From a virus, in the IMG/VR virus record IMGVR_UViG_3300017769_000051, positions 1 to 34,299 of that record: a DNA stretch of 34,299 bases. One strand, given 5' to 3'. The translations under genes were made by a program, and so were the position numbers. This document shows, one piece after another, positions 14,894-24,605 of the stretch. Each line of letters starts with the position of its first letter. The stretch's first letter is position 1. The notes under the pieces were generated by a model that was not told the origin of the DNA, did not search any database, and saw only the letters and a list, made by a program, of their open reading frames with translations.

Positions 14894-17800
14894 TTAACTA
14901 CTTATACTAATCTCAGAACCAACTGAGTAAATTTCTTTTAACGAGGTTGAAGTTGTTTTCATTTTTGTTTCTGCAAAATAACCTAAAAGACCAGAAGTAA
15001 AAAATTTTGCGTTCTTAACATAAAACATATATGCTGATGATTGAGGTGCCTCGCCTGTATTAGCAATAGTTATTGTTTTATTAGTTTTATTTATAGCTGT
15101 AATTTTACCTAAATCTTGTTTAAGGCTAGATCCATCTACATAATATAAATTATCATTTACCTGAATATCATCATTTAAATTAAAATTAAATGTAAATATT
15201 CTATTGCTTCCTGAAATAGCCTGTGATGTTAAATTACCAATACCCTGTACATTTAAAGCTTTAACATCTACTGTATTTTCAGTTTCTTCAATACCTGATA
15301 TATAATTATAGTATTTGTTTTCTTTTTCTATAAAAGAACTAACATTTCCGTCTTGTTGATCTGTTACTATACTATCGCAATTCCATCCGCTACTGCCTTC
15401 GTAATTTAAAGTTCTAAAGTTTTTAATATTAGCAGGTGCTTCATTTAACAAGAATGTTACCTCTGGATTACCCGCTACGCTATAAAAAGTATTTCTTGTT
15501 CCTGTATGATGTTCAAATATATGTCCATTTTTAAACGTAAAATATTTACTATTAATACTTAAACCTCCTTCAGGTAAAAATGATTTTCTACTTGGCCAAC
15601 CATTTATTGATTCAGAAAATGAAACGGTTGTATTAACACTTGTAGGCAAGCTAACATTATATTGATTTTTTTTCTCGTCATACGATCCGTATATAAATCC
15701 CGTTTGAGCTCTTAAATTATCTTTAAAGTATCTTTTCATTCCGTAACCAGAAATAGCTTCCATACCATCTCCAGAATGTCTTACAACAACTCCATTTTTC
15801 TTATCAACAAAGTAACCTCTAAATGTATAATCTGCAAAGCTTTCAGGGTTTTTACCAATACCGTAATTAGAGTTATATGGTACTGATTGTCCTAATACAG
15901 CTTTATTTGATGTAACATTTACACTTCCATCTGCATTGAATAATGCATCTTTATTTGTTAATATTTTTAACACTTTATCTTCACAATATGCAATTATATC
16001 ATTATATCTAGTATGTAATAACTGTATACTGCCATAATCAGGATTTAAATCTTTTGTTATTGATTCTGCTATAATAAATTGATTTAATCTATTAATACCA
16101 GTTTTGCCATTGTATATTTGTGAAAATATTAATCCTGATTTTAAATTTTCTTCTTGATAATTATCTTCAAATACCGTTGATACCCTTACGCCTTTACCTA
16201 ATGCAGGTGCATTAAAATCATCTCTTATTACAAATGATTCAACACCATTTCCAAAACTAAAGCAATTATAGTAAGATAAAGAATTTTCGTTACCATGATC
16301 AGAAGAAACTGTAAAGTTTTCTTGCGTTTCATAATATATATCTATATCTACGTCGTCTTTTGGTTCAACCTCAAATATAGGTGGGTTAGTTATATTTTGT
16401 AAACTATCTGTTTTAAATTCATGTACTATTATAGAAAATTTATGAGGTATACTACTATCATTAGAACCTGTTTGATTCATAAAGGCAGGTAATCTGCCAT
16501 CTAAATTTCTATCTAATCTTATTGTCCAAAATCTTCTACCATCTGAATGATCTCTAATATCAACTTCTTCTATTTTATAAAACGTATTATCAGCAGCGCC
16601 ATCGTTTTTCTTTTTATTATGAAAGCTTAAATAGTTACCGGCTTTTAAATTTAATGCAAAAGCATGCGTAGAATACGCAGATTCAGTATCACTAAAAGGC
16701 ACTGAGGTACCTATAGTAAAATGCCATCCTTTAGTATGATCTAGTACAGGTGAGCCAAATGATGTATTAGTCGTAGGTGAATCATTAAACCCACCGCTAT
16801 TAACACTAGTGCTGTTTGTAGTTGAAGAATTAGCGCCGTGTTGTCCACCAGCCCTTATACAATACTGTCTATCTGGATTACTGGGTGATCCCGATGTGCT
16901 GCTAGAATTAAGAAAATCGCCGTCTACACCCTGAGTTGCAGATATTGCATTTAAGTTTTCAGTATTAGTTCCTTTTAATCCTGCTAATAAATTATTATCA
17001 GCTTTTAATTTAAGAAAAAATCTACCCTCAAATTCTGCACTACCAGTTTTGTCTTTTTGTTCTAACGCAACCATCATTCCAAATACTTTAGCGCTTGTTT
17101 CATTGCCAACGTAATCCTCGTATAATATTAAAACATCATTACCAAACTCTTCTTCAAAATGTACTTCAATATCATCACCTCCTATGCTGTGTATTTCTAT
17201 GGATTTTACAGTATAAATTTCTGATTCTGCTTCGCCTCTTACAAATTTTACTTTTTTACCAGGGGATATTGCGTCAATTGCTTGGGACGACGCCCCATGA
17301 TCACCTAATGCGAAAGTACTTCCATCATCTATTGCGGTATCGCCAACTTTAAAAAAGTCCATTAAAGTAATTGTATTACTATTAGGTACAGGCGTAGAAC
17401 CAGCTTTTATAGTTGTTTGTTCAGTACCATCCCCAAACTGAAAGCTATATGTAAATTTATGTGGCCTATATGCTACTTCTAATGGTTTTGATAAAAATCC
17501 CGGAGGCGTGGTTAGTTTATCTAATACTTTAAACTTAGTTTTTATATCAGACGCTTCAGTTCCCGTTTTCTTTTTTAATAATAATATATCGTTTTCTTGT
17601 ACTTTATTTATTTCAGAAGAAGGAAAAGATACATACATATACCCGTCTTCATCTTGATAAAAACTATCTGCACAAATATTATAATTAACTGAAGATATTT
17701 CTTTAATAAAATATTTATAACTTTGAAAAGATGGCGCTGATGATGTTATTTTAGCTGTAAACTTTGTATTATCTTTAGCTTGACCAAATGGTACTTTTAT

Positions 17801-19327
17801 AATTCCGCTTTTATCTGTTAATACTGGCGTTTGCCTACCAAATTCATCCATATAAACAACACCTATTTGATATGTTCTATTAGATTTTATAGATTGTTTT
17901 TGATTTTTTAAAGCTGTAGAATTACCAGGATTGTATCTATTTTTTAATTTTACATCTAATACTACCGATGCCGGTAAATCAAATTGATGTGTATAATTAC
18001 CATATATTATTCTATTAGCTGTTATATCTTGTGCTTTAGCTTTTTTAGGTACGCTATCAAATAATCTTAACAATTGATTAGATGGTAATACTTTAAATAT
18101 TTGTTCATCTTTTACTTCAAATGTAGAAGCTATACTGCCACCGCTTCTTTTTATAGTATCAACAACATAACAGTTTGAGCTAACTGAATCTTTATATATA
18201 ATGTCAATTTCTTCAACATCATTACTTATATTATGATTTAAATTAGTTAATGTTAAACTTCTAAGTGTATTAACCATTGCTAAATTATAACCATCCTCAG
18301 CATTATATTCAAATCCAGTTCCGCTTCCTACAGTAGAGTCTGGTAAAAATGCAGCATTTGAAAAACTTGAAAAACAAGAATATTGCCCGTTATCATATTT
18401 ATATCTATATGCAAATCTTGGAAACTTTAATTCAAATAAAGGATCGTCTTCTTCTAATAATGCTGAATAGTTTATAGCATTCCCAACCATACGAGGGCTA
18501 ATAGTTAATATTTCAGCACTAAATGAAGTAGCCCCTGCAGAATAATTAGAAGCTAATCTTACTCTTGCTTCTGTTTTAGTAACCTCACCATCACTACTTG
18601 AAGTAAAATCGTGAGCTAATATTATAACATCATTTGCAACATAATTAGGAGAACCACTAAAAGTACCCGTTACTGTGGTACCAGAATCTTTTGCATCAGC
18701 TAAATCAGTTCCTGAACCGCTGCTTAAATCAATACTTGCTGTAATAGTATTACCACCTGAAGTACCAGCTCCTCCTCTTGTTGAAGAACTCATTGTTAAT
18801 CCTGGTGCGGTTAATGGAGATTTTTTAATTATAGTTATTCTTTCGGCAGTTAAACCAGTGCTTGTGCTATTAAAATCAGATGTTTGAGTTTTCCAATATG
18901 TAATATCAACTTGTCTTGGCTCATTTAAGTTATCTGTAAAATATAATACATTGTCTAATACATTAACACCAGTAATTAAATTAGCTGTATTAAAATTTAA
19001 AACACTTCCCGTGTCAACTAAAACAGCAGCCGCTGTTGAAGAAGCAATATCATATTCTGCTATAATATCTTTTGCAGATGATGTTATAAACCAATATATT
19101 TTATCGTTTTCGGTATCTTTAATTTTACCAATGCATGTAGCAGATGATAAAGATATAGAATCTTTTTGTGTATTACCTAAAATATTTTTTAACGCACCGA
19201 CGTCACTACCTTCTGAGTAATCAACATCAATGTTCAACGCGTCTCTATATTCACCATTAGGAACTAACCTTTCATCAAGGTCTTTATTCATTTTACCTTT
19301 AATGAATGCGTTTTTAATTTCAGGCAT
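14894..19327 (-). CDS. Tail stabilisation / tail tubular B-like structural protein
   Basis: A 1477-aa virion protein. The N-terminus MPEIKNAFIKGKMNKDLDE and the following VPNGEYRDALNI are the hallmark opening of phage tail 'stabilisation' proteins (P22 gp10-like / T7 gp12-like tail tube) that I recall from marine podoviruses. The rest is beta-rich with many Ser/Thr/Asn/Gly turns and aromatic strands (KIYWFITSSAKDIIAEYD), as expected of propeller and beta-domain tail proteins. A late segment (RHSGDGMEAISGYGMKRYF) is again typical of the family. At 1477 aa it is longer than P22 gp10 or T7 gp12, so it may include extra receptor or nozzle domains. It starts 3 bases after the stop of the 293-aa connector protein. 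Confidence 0.8.
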   Translation of the reverse strand: MPEIKNAFIKGKMNKDLDERLVPNGEYRDALNIDVDYSEGSDVGALKNILGNTQKDSISLSSATCIGKIKDTENDKIYWFITSSAKDIIAEYDIASSTAAAVLVDTGSVLNFNTANLITGVNVLDNVLYFTDNLNEPRQVDITYWKTQTSDFNSTSTGLTAERITIIKKSPLTAPGLTMSSSTRGGAGTSGGNTITASIDLSSGSGTDLADAKDSGTTVTGTFSGSPNYVANDVIILAHDFTSSSDGEVTKTEARVRLASNYSAGATSFSAEILTISPRMVGNAINYSALLEEDDPLFELKFPRFAYRYKYDNGQYSCFSSFSNAAFLPDSTVGSGTGFEYNAEDGYNLAMVNTLRSLTLTNLNHNISNDVEEIDIIYKDSVSSNCYVVDTIKRSGGSIASTFEVKDEQIFKVLPSNQLLRLFDSVPKKAKAQDITANRIIYGNYTHQFDLPASVVLDVKLKNRYNPGNSTALKNQKQSIKSNRTYQIGVVYMDEFGRQTPVLTDKSGIIKVPFGQAKDNTKFTAKITSSAPSFQSYKYFIKEISSVNYNICADSFYQDEDGYMYVSFPSSEINKVQENDILLLKKKTGTEASDIKTKFKVLDKLTTPPGFLSKPLEVAYRPHKFTYSFQFGDGTEQTTIKAGSTPVPNSNTITLMDFFKVGDTAIDDGSTFALGDHGASSQAIDAISPGKKVKFVRGEAESEIYTVKSIEIHSIGGDDIEVHFEEEFGNDVLILYEDYVGNETSAKVFGMMVALEQKDKTGSAEFEGRFFLKLKADNNLLAGLKGTNTENLNAISATQGVDGDFLNSSSTSGSPSNPDRQYCIRAGGQHGANSSTTNSTSVNSGGFNDSPTTNTSFGSPVLDHTKGWHFTIGTSVPFSDTESAYSTHAFALNLKAGNYLSFHNKKKNDGAADNTFYKIEEVDIRDHSDGRRFWTIRLDRNLDGRLPAFMNQTGSNDSSIPHKFSIIVHEFKTDSLQNITNPPIFEVEPKDDVDIDIYYETQENFTVSSDHGNENSLSYYNCFSFGNGVESFVIRDDFNAPALGKGVRVSTVFEDNYQEENLKSGLIFSQIYNGKTGINRLNQFIIAESITKDLNPDYGSIQLLHTRYNDIIAYCEDKVLKILTNKDALFNADGSVNVTSNKAVLGQSVPYNSNYGIGKNPESFADYTFRGYFVDKKNGVVVRHSGDGMEAISGYGMKRYFKDNLRAQTGFIYGSYDEKKNQYNVSLPTSVNTTVSFSESINGWPSRKSFLPEGGLSINSKYFTFKNGHIFEHHTGTRNTFYSVAGNPEVTFLLNEAPANIKNFRTLNYEGSSGWNCDSIVTDQQDGNVSSFIEKENKYYNYISGIEETENTVDVKALNVQGIGNLTSQAISGSNRIFTFNFNLNDDIQVNDNLYYVDGSSLKQDLGKITAINKTNKTITIANTGEAPQSSAYMFYVKNAKFFTSGLLGYFAETKMKTTSTSLKEIYSVGSEISISS

Positions 19328-19330
19328 ATT

Positions 19331-20212
19331 TTAATGTTTTATATGTTTAGATTTGCCTCTCATAGTTTGCGTAAGCTCTTCTATTTTTAAATTTGATAAT
19401 CTAAGTTTAGCTTTTCTTACAGCTGCAAACTTTTCTTTTTTAGCTCTCATAACTAAATACTCTGGGACATTTCCTCTTGTAGATAATATAAAATATGAAA
19501 TACATTTATATATAGCTTCTTCAGCTAATTTATGTACTTTCATTTCTGCGTCTGTCCCTAAGCTATCACTTATATATTTTAACTTAACTGTTCTATTAGT
19601 TAAACTTGCGGAAAAATGTATTTTTGAAGTTATAGGATCTATATAAAATGATCCATTAGAGTTCATATACTCGGGGCTAGATCCATATCTTCTACCATTT
19701 AATATTTGAAAAGATCTATTGTCTTCTAAGTAAAAATCATTTACAACATCTGCATTTTGATTTTGATCTTTATATTTTTTCCAAGTTTCTGATTCAGATG
19801 CTTTTATTAAATTTCCATCACTATCAAAAGTATAGTTATAACTATTGTCTTGTACTAAAGCTTCAGGATTGCTAGTTTTAATAGCGGGATAAATAGTATG
19901 TTCAATACCGCTGTCATCACACCAAGTTAATTTAACATAGTTTACATAATCATGAGGTAATATCATAGTTAAACTAGGTGGAACATCTATTTCTTGTGAT
20001 TTTTCACATTTTAATGTATCATAACTTAATTCTTGCAATGCTCTTTGCGCAAAGAAAGAAACATTATTTCTTTTAATTTTAGGTATAATTTTATCTTCAC
20101 CAACATAAGAAATTATAAAATTATTTACAATATCTTTTAGTGTTATAAACTGATAATTACCATAGTTGCTACCTTGATAATACGATTGTTGAGTTTGATT
20201 AAATAATCCCAT
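19331..20212 (-). CDS. Head-tail connector / ring protein candidate (293 aa)
   Basis: A 293-aa structural protein of a type conserved in crAss-like and marine podoviruses. The opening MGLFNQTQQSYYQGSNYG, the helix AQRALQELSYDTLKCEKS and the strand LTMILPHDYVNYVKLTW are features I recall from this group; ILPxDYVNY marks the beta-layer of adaptor-type proteins. The C-terminus is basic (MRAKKEKFAAVRKAKLR, GKSKHIKH). It lies 3 bases after the 230-aa ring protein and 3 bases before the stabilisation protein, in the position of head-completion or tail-adaptor genes (P22 gp4-like). The exact ring in the connector cannot be told from sequence alone. Confidence 0.68.
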   Translation of the reverse strand: MGLFNQTQQSYYQGSNYGNYQFITLKDIVNNFIISYVGEDKIIPKIKRNNVSFFAQRALQELSYDTLKCEKSQEIDVPPSLTMILPHDYVNYVKLTWCDDSGIEHTIYPAIKTSNPEALVQDNSYNYTFDSDGNLIKASESETWKKYKDQNQNADVVNDFYLEDNRSFQILNGRRYGSSPEYMNSNGSFYIDPITSKIHFSASLTNRTVKLKYISDSLGTDAEMKVHKLAEEAIYKCISYFILSTRGNVPEYLVMRAKKEKFAAVRKAKLRLSNLKIEELTQTMRGKSKHIKH

Positions 20213-20215
20213 TTA

Positions 20216-20908
20216 TTATGATTTTTCTTGTGAAACATTTTTTACGTCTTCGCCGCTAGCTATTCCATATAAGGAATTATCTCTTAATATTATACCGGCT
20301 AATGCTAGTATTTTTATTACAAGTTCTGTTTCTTCTGATTCATGCAATTCAAAGTTTGTAGAATTACCCGCGTCGTAAGTTCCTGTTACGGAATTTGCTG
20401 CCCATGAAACAGAAGCAGGTTGTTTTATATAGTTACACGTAACACCTGAAGTTTTTTGTTCTAACGCGCCTGCCACATTCTTGCCATAAACTTTTATTCC
20501 ATTTTCATCTCTAATATATATAGGAAAATCATTGTTAGGTTGTGCAAGAGGAGCTTGCGTTACGTAGATATAATCTTTTTGACTTATAGATTCTGCCTCA
20601 GCGCCATTAAAAACTACTGAACCTAATCTATATAAATCTGAGGGTAATGTTGTTCCGCTATTAACAGCTTGTCCAACTTTTTCAAATACACTTATTTTTT
20701 CTTCTAAAATATCAATCATATCAGAATACTCCGTATCATTACCCGGTATTCTTAAAAATTGATTAATATCATAAAAATATTGCTCAAATATATCTAATTG
20801 AGCTTGGTTTGCTAAATAATTAAACTCTTGAGCCGTTATAAAACCTCTTTGTTCTTTATTCGTTATAGCTAATACCCTTTGGTATACTGTATTTACATTT
20901 ACACTCAT
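20216..20908 (-). CDS. Connector / ring structural protein candidate (230 aa)
   Basis: A 230-aa protein. The N-terminal part TVYQRVLAITNKEQRGFI, QEFNYLANQAQLDIFEQYF and the TEYSDMIDILEEKIS segment form a conserved helical block I recall from crAss-like phages, where homologues are virion ring or adaptor proteins. The middle is beta-rich and ends with a helical stretch (ETELVIKILALAGIIL). It follows a hairpin (20923-20956) and precedes the 293-aa connector by 3 bases, so these two genes and the tail protein form one translation block. Structural role is well supported by context; the precise ring is not. Confidence 0.7.
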   Translation of the reverse strand: MSVNVNTVYQRVLAITNKEQRGFITAQEFNYLANQAQLDIFEQYFYDINQFLRIPGNDTEYSDMIDILEEKISVFEKVGQAVNSGTTLPSDLYRLGSVVFNGAEAESISQKDYIYVTQAPLAQPNNDFPIYIRDENGIKVYGKNVAGALEQKTSGVTCNYIKQPASVSWAANSVTGTYDAGNSTNFELHESEETELVIKILALAGIILRDNSLYGIASGEDVKNVSQEKS

Positions 20909-20922
20909 TATATTTTTATTAT

Positions 20923-20956
20923 AGGTTAAAGACCTGCAAAAGCAGGCCTCTTACCT
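20923..20956 (-). terminator. Long hairpin between the 255-aa and 230-aa genes
   Basis: On the transcribed (minus) strand a stem of about ten pairs (including two G-U) closes a UUUU loop at 20938-20941, and four more pairs (20923-20926 with 20953-20956) follow after one mismatch. The 3' side runs into UCUUU and then AACC, a weak U-tract. It fills most of the 56-base gap, so it is either a partial terminator/attenuator or a processing site that sets lower expression downstream of the capsid genes. Confidence 0.65.
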
Positions 20957-20964
20957 ACAATTGC

Positions 20965-21732
20965 TTACTTTAATTTTTTTTCAACATTTTGAAATACTTC
21001 AATACCTTCGTCGGTTTTAAAATATGCTGTTAATGCTGAATATGGATTTTCATCAAATGGAACTGTCATAAGCTTTCTATCATTTGAACCCCACATAAAT
21101 GTTCTATTGTCATTAGAAAGTTTAATTATTCTAGCCTCTACAGCTTTTATGCCAATATTTCTAATATTTATGTCGTCGTCCTGTGCTAATTCTAAAAATA
21201 GTTTAGGATTGTTTCTAGCAAATAATAATAAATCTCTTTTAACCTCCTTAGAAGTCATCGTAGATACCTTATTTCCAAGCTCAGACCTTAATATTGCCTC
21301 AGCATGATCAATTTCTATTTTTTGTGCTAGATTTAAAGCTTCTATTTCAATTTCTAAATAGCTAATATCATCTTCTGCTATTTGCACGGGGTTGTATTCT
21401 TCAAAAGTTCTTCCATTATCTTTATGATAATCTAAAAATTTTTGTAAAGTTTGTTTTTCTTTTGGTACAAAAAGTTGACCATCTCTAAAAATAATATGAC
21501 TTAATCTTTCAGGCCCTTTCATTTCATCTACAAATATTGTTTTTTGATTTTCACAATATTTAATTTCTCTTTCGTAGCCTTTTTTTTCGTCATACCATAA
21601 CATGCCTCTTGATTTTAATATGTATACAATAGGTGTTTTTTGTAATGTTAATTGGTAAACTTTATCTTTTATTTGTGGTACAGCTTTTTTAGGCTGCTCA
21701 GTAGCCACTTCTACTTTTTTGTTTTTTGCCAT
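20965..21732 (-). CDS. Uncharacterised protein downstream of the capsid gene (255 aa)
   Basis: A 255-aa protein of unknown function. After a charged flexible start (NKKVEVATEQPKKA) there is a beta-rich part (KVYQLTLQKTPIVYIL, GMLWYDEKKGYEREIKYC, IFRDGQLFVPKEKQTLQKFL) and then a helical half (KVSTMTSKEVKRDLLLFA, NPKLFLELAQDDDINIRN). The C-terminal stretch (TVPFDENPYSALTAYFKTDE) is compact. I recall similar proteins beside capsid genes in marine phages, where they are unnamed. The gene is flanked by hairpins on both sides (21762-21793 upstream and 20923-20956 downstream), so it may be expressed as its own unit. A head-completion, decoration or accessory role is possible; none is shown by motif. 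Confidence 0.72.
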   Translation of the reverse strand: MAKNKKVEVATEQPKKAVPQIKDKVYQLTLQKTPIVYILKSRGMLWYDEKKGYEREIKYCENQKTIFVDEMKGPERLSHIIFRDGQLFVPKEKQTLQKFLDYHKDNGRTFEEYNPVQIAEDDISYLEIEIEALNLAQKIEIDHAEAILRSELGNKVSTMTSKEVKRDLLLFARNNPKLFLELAQDDDINIRNIGIKAVEARIIKLSNDNRTFMWGSNDRKLMTVPFDENPYSALTAYFKTDEGIEVFQNVEKKLK

Positions 21733-21761
21733 GATATAATATAATAAAAATTAATAAAAAT

Positions 21762-21793
21762 AAAGGGCAGGGTGCCGAAGCACCCGTTCCTTT
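21762..21793 (-). terminator. UUCG-loop hairpin terminator after the major capsid gene
   Basis: On the minus strand the sequence folds as a six-pair GC-rich stem (GGGTGC with GCACCC) closed by the very stable cUUCGg tetraloop, extended after a 3x3 internal loop by AAAGG/CCTTT. The transcript then reads CCUUUAUUUUUAUU, a broken U-tract. It starts 11 bases after the capsid stop codon. This is a convincing rho-independent terminator or attenuator, placed to cap the high-level capsid transcript. Confidence 0.82.
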
Positions 21794-21803
21794 AAATTAA
21801 GTA

Positions 21804-23258
21804 TTAAGAGTTGAATAATACAAAGTTATTTGCTGCTTGTACTACTAAACATCTTTCTGACAGATAGTGAACTTCCATCTTGTCATCGCCAGTTGTAGAT
21901 GCACCACCTACTGAACCAGTAATCCAAGATTTCATTTTTCTATCATCAGTTTCAGAAGCTCTATATCTTATGTGTAAGAAAGGTCTTCTAACGTTTTTAC
22001 CTAGTTGCTGATCATATACTGAAGATGTACCAGCTGGAATTAAAATACCGCTTAATCCTCCAACTAAACCTCTTGTAGAAGCATCATTTAGATATTTCCA
22101 ATCAGTTTTATAAAAGTCATAAGAACCTCTTCTAAATCCAGAAAATCCTAAGTTTAATGCCATATCTTCTGAGTTTTCAAATACTCCATAAGATAAACCA
22201 CCAGTAACATGAGGATTTAAGCCAGCCAATAAGTCATCAAAATAAAGATTTGCATCTCTGTTTAAGAATAACATATTTTCTTCAATAGCTCCTTGCTTAT
22301 CTAGCTCTTTAAGTAATGCATCAAATTCAGGTAATTTATCAGGAGCAGTTGTACTAGAATCAAATTGATTTGTAGCTACAATACCTCTTGAAGAAACCGC
22401 AGAAAATAAACCTTCTGAACCATCTACTCCTGCACCCACTTCTGAGTTTTCTGTAGCCGTACCAGATACGTTTTTCTTTTCAGCTTCAATCATTGACATT
22501 TCTAAGTAGTCTTCATATCTAACTCTTGTGTCGCCTTCAGCTTTTAAATACCATAAATATCCTGTTTGTCCAGATTCTCCAGAAACTTCTACCCAGCCGA
22601 TTTGAGCTGTGTCAGAACCAGAAACTTCATAGTGATCTTTTATAATCATTGGTTTGTTTGTAAAAGATTTGAAGTTAGGCTCTACAGCTTCAGTCATGCT
22701 TGGGGCTCCTTTTGCAAATTCAGAACCGTAAACAAAAAACTTTATTACTTGGTTGTCTGTATCTGCAATACCAGATAAGTCATTAACATTTTGTGCGCCA
22801 TAAGGCTTAATAGTTAATGCATCAGTTGCAGTTTCAACACCAGCTGATACTATTGCTTTGAATACAACGCTATTAACAACAGCTACTACAGTAGCTCCTT
22901 TTCTAATTGCGTGTGCTTCTGTAGCTCCAGAATCAATACCAGTAATAGTGTCAATTGCTCCAGTAACAGGATTAATTTGACCATTATATGCTAAGTGTAG
23001 TCTACCTTGCTCAGACCAAATAACTTGATCAGAAGCCATAGGCATTTCAGCACCTACCATTTTCAAGAAAGAAGATACAGTTCTATTTCCATATCTTTCA
23101 ACTTCTTGCTCATATAATTCAGGTAAATACTGTTGTGCCCAGTTTACTCCACCTGAATGAAAATTTAGATAGTTAGACGCTAACGTTGCTTTTTGCACCG
23201 CAGGCGTTACTATCCCACCGGCCGCAGGACCGGAAAATGAAACATTATTGTTTGCCAT
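21804..23258 (-). CDS. Major capsid protein
   Basis: A 484-aa HK97-fold capsid protein, by position and by resemblance to crAss-like capsid proteins. The N-terminal segment includes NYLNFHSGGVNWAQQYLPEL and YEQEVERYGNRTVSSFLKMV, then AEMPMASDQVIWSEQGRLH, which is the conserved block I associate with this family. The rest is a mix of beta-strands and a long helix region (FDALLKELDKQGAIEENMLF), with FLHIRYRASETDDRKMKSW near the C-terminus. Codon use is richer in G/C than in neighbouring genes, as expected for the most highly made protein. The leader is A/T-rich (ACCTTTAAAATTTAAAAAA before ATG) with no Shine-Dalgarno. It follows the probable scaffold gene by 18 bases and is followed by a strong hairpin. 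Confidence 0.88.
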   Translation of the reverse strand: MANNNVSFSGPAAGGIVTPAVQKATLASNYLNFHSGGVNWAQQYLPELYEQEVERYGNRTVSSFLKMVGAEMPMASDQVIWSEQGRLHLAYNGQINPVTGAIDTITGIDSGATEAHAIRKGATVVAVVNSVVFKAIVSAGVETATDALTIKPYGAQNVNDLSGIADTDNQVIKFFVYGSEFAKGAPSMTEAVEPNFKSFTNKPMIIKDHYEVSGSDTAQIGWVEVSGESGQTGYLWYLKAEGDTRVRYEDYLEMSMIEAEKKNVSGTATENSEVGAGVDGSEGLFSAVSSRGIVATNQFDSSTTAPDKLPEFDALLKELDKQGAIEENMLFLNRDANLYFDDLLAGLNPHVTGGLSYGVFENSEDMALNLGFSGFRRGSYDFYKTDWKYLNDASTRGLVGGLSGILIPAGTSSVYDQQLGKNVRRPFLHIRYRASETDDRKMKSWITGSVGGASTTGDDKMEVHYLSERCLVVQAANNFVLFNS

Positions 23259-23276
23259 TTTTTTAAATTTTAAAGG

Positions 23277-24572
23277 TTAATAATTTTTAAGTTTTAATTT
23301 TAACCCTGATGAACTATCACCACCCATTACTTTAGCTTTAATACCAGTTCCCTCAACCGGTTTGAAACCAGATCGAGGATCCATGTTGATATTTTTAGCA
23401 GACTTAACAGATTCTTTAATAGCGTCTGATTTGCCTTGTTCGTAAAAGTGCTGAGCAATTGCATCAGCGTTCATGCCTGTAAATAAAGCTTTGTGATAAC
23501 CTGCGGCGTCATTCATAACGTTATTACTATCTAAGAACCTCTTAGCAAAGTTATTTATATCGCTTTGTGTTTCTTTTACTTGATTCACATTTTTGACATT
23601 AAACCTATATTTTTTTTCTCCTACCTTATATTCAAAACCTTTGAATTGATTATTAAAAAAAGTATTGGTTTTATTGTTAAACGTATCTCGTTGAGACTTG
23701 TTTATTTTTTCAGCTTCTGCACTTTCTTTATTATATCTATTAAAAAAGTCCATTGCTTTTTGCTGCTCAGGCGTTAGCTTAGAGCCAGCTTTAATTTCTT
23801 TATAATAATTAGCTTTTTGTCCTTCAAGATGATTTTTTGCTGAAGCAACTTCTTCTTTAAATGCTAATTTTTTTCTTTTTATATCTCTAGGATCGTCAGC
23901 TTCTTCGTCAAATGAAAATTTATCATCAATTAAAAATGCAATTTCATCTGCTGATAAATGGGGTTTTGATTGAGTGTAATACTCATGTAACAAATCCATT
24001 TGTTCAAATTTTTCGTAATCTTTATTTAAAGCTACATAATCCTCTAAATTACCTCCTGTTTCATTCATGAACTTTACTAAGTCCATAATGTTTTCAGGAT
24101 ATTCTACAGGTTCTTGTGTTTCTTCTTCCTGTAATACTTCTTCTTGTTCCGGTGCGGGGTTGGTAACTTCATCGCTTCCTGCCACTCCTGCCTCGTCAGT
24201 ATTATTTGTTTCATTGGTTTCATCGGTTATTTCTTCTATTATTGGTATCTCTTCTTTTTGCGTATCCCGCACATCTCCATCGCTGTTTTCTTCTCCGGTA
24301 GGGTTTTCAATTTGTTCTTCGGAGTTTCCTTCTTGAACTTCTCCGCCATTTTCGGATTCGTTGCGTACAGGAACCTCATCTGTGCTTTGCTCTGGAACGG
24401 CATCTGTTTTTTCTTTTTGTTGTTCTTCTTGATTTACGGGTGGTTTTGAAAGGTCCACTTTGTACATCTGCGATTCTTCATCAAACCCAGAATTTTTTTG
24501 TACAACCTCTTCTTTTTCTTGTATAGACTTTTCTTCAGTCTCTACAACTTTAGCTTTAATTTTTTCTGCCAT
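23277..24572 (-). CDS. Probable scaffolding protein (431 aa)
   Basis: A 431-aa protein located between portal and capsid genes, the usual place for a scaffold. Residues 1 to about 165 are extremely acidic and low in complexity (many EE, EN, DE and PE steps), followed by a helical, charged middle (KKLAFKEEVASAKNHLEG, SKLTPEQQKAMDFFNRYNK) and a basic C-terminal end (GSGLKLKLKNY-like, SSGLKLKLKNY) that would contact the capsid shell. No peptidase motif is visible. It could also be an abundant cargo or internal head protein; the acid-rich head plus basic tail fits a scaffold best. Confidence 0.68.
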   Translation of the reverse strand: MAEKIKAKVVETEEKSIQEKEEVVQKNSGFDEESQMYKVDLSKPPVNQEEQQKEKTDAVPEQSTDEVPVRNESENGGEVQEGNSEEQIENPTGEENSDGDVRDTQKEEIPIIEEITDETNETNNTDEAGVAGSDEVTNPAPEQEEVLQEEETQEPVEYPENIMDLVKFMNETGGNLEDYVALNKDYEKFEQMDLLHEYYTQSKPHLSADEIAFLIDDKFSFDEEADDPRDIKRKKLAFKEEVASAKNHLEGQKANYYKEIKAGSKLTPEQQKAMDFFNRYNKESAEAEKINKSQRDTFNNKTNTFFNNQFKGFEYKVGEKKYRFNVKNVNQVKETQSDINNFAKRFLDSNNVMNDAAGYHKALFTGMNADAIAQHFYEQGKSDAIKESVKSAKNINMDPRSGFKPVEGTGIKAKVMGGDSSSGLKLKLKNY

Positions 24573-24605
24573 AATAAAATATTATATAATTATACAATTT
24601 ATATA

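Noticed and set aside
24067-24449. Open frames on the + strand opposite the acidic scaffold region
   Set aside because: Antisense of Glu/Asp/Asn-rich codons; composition is low-complexity Ser/Phe/Cys with no gene-like context.
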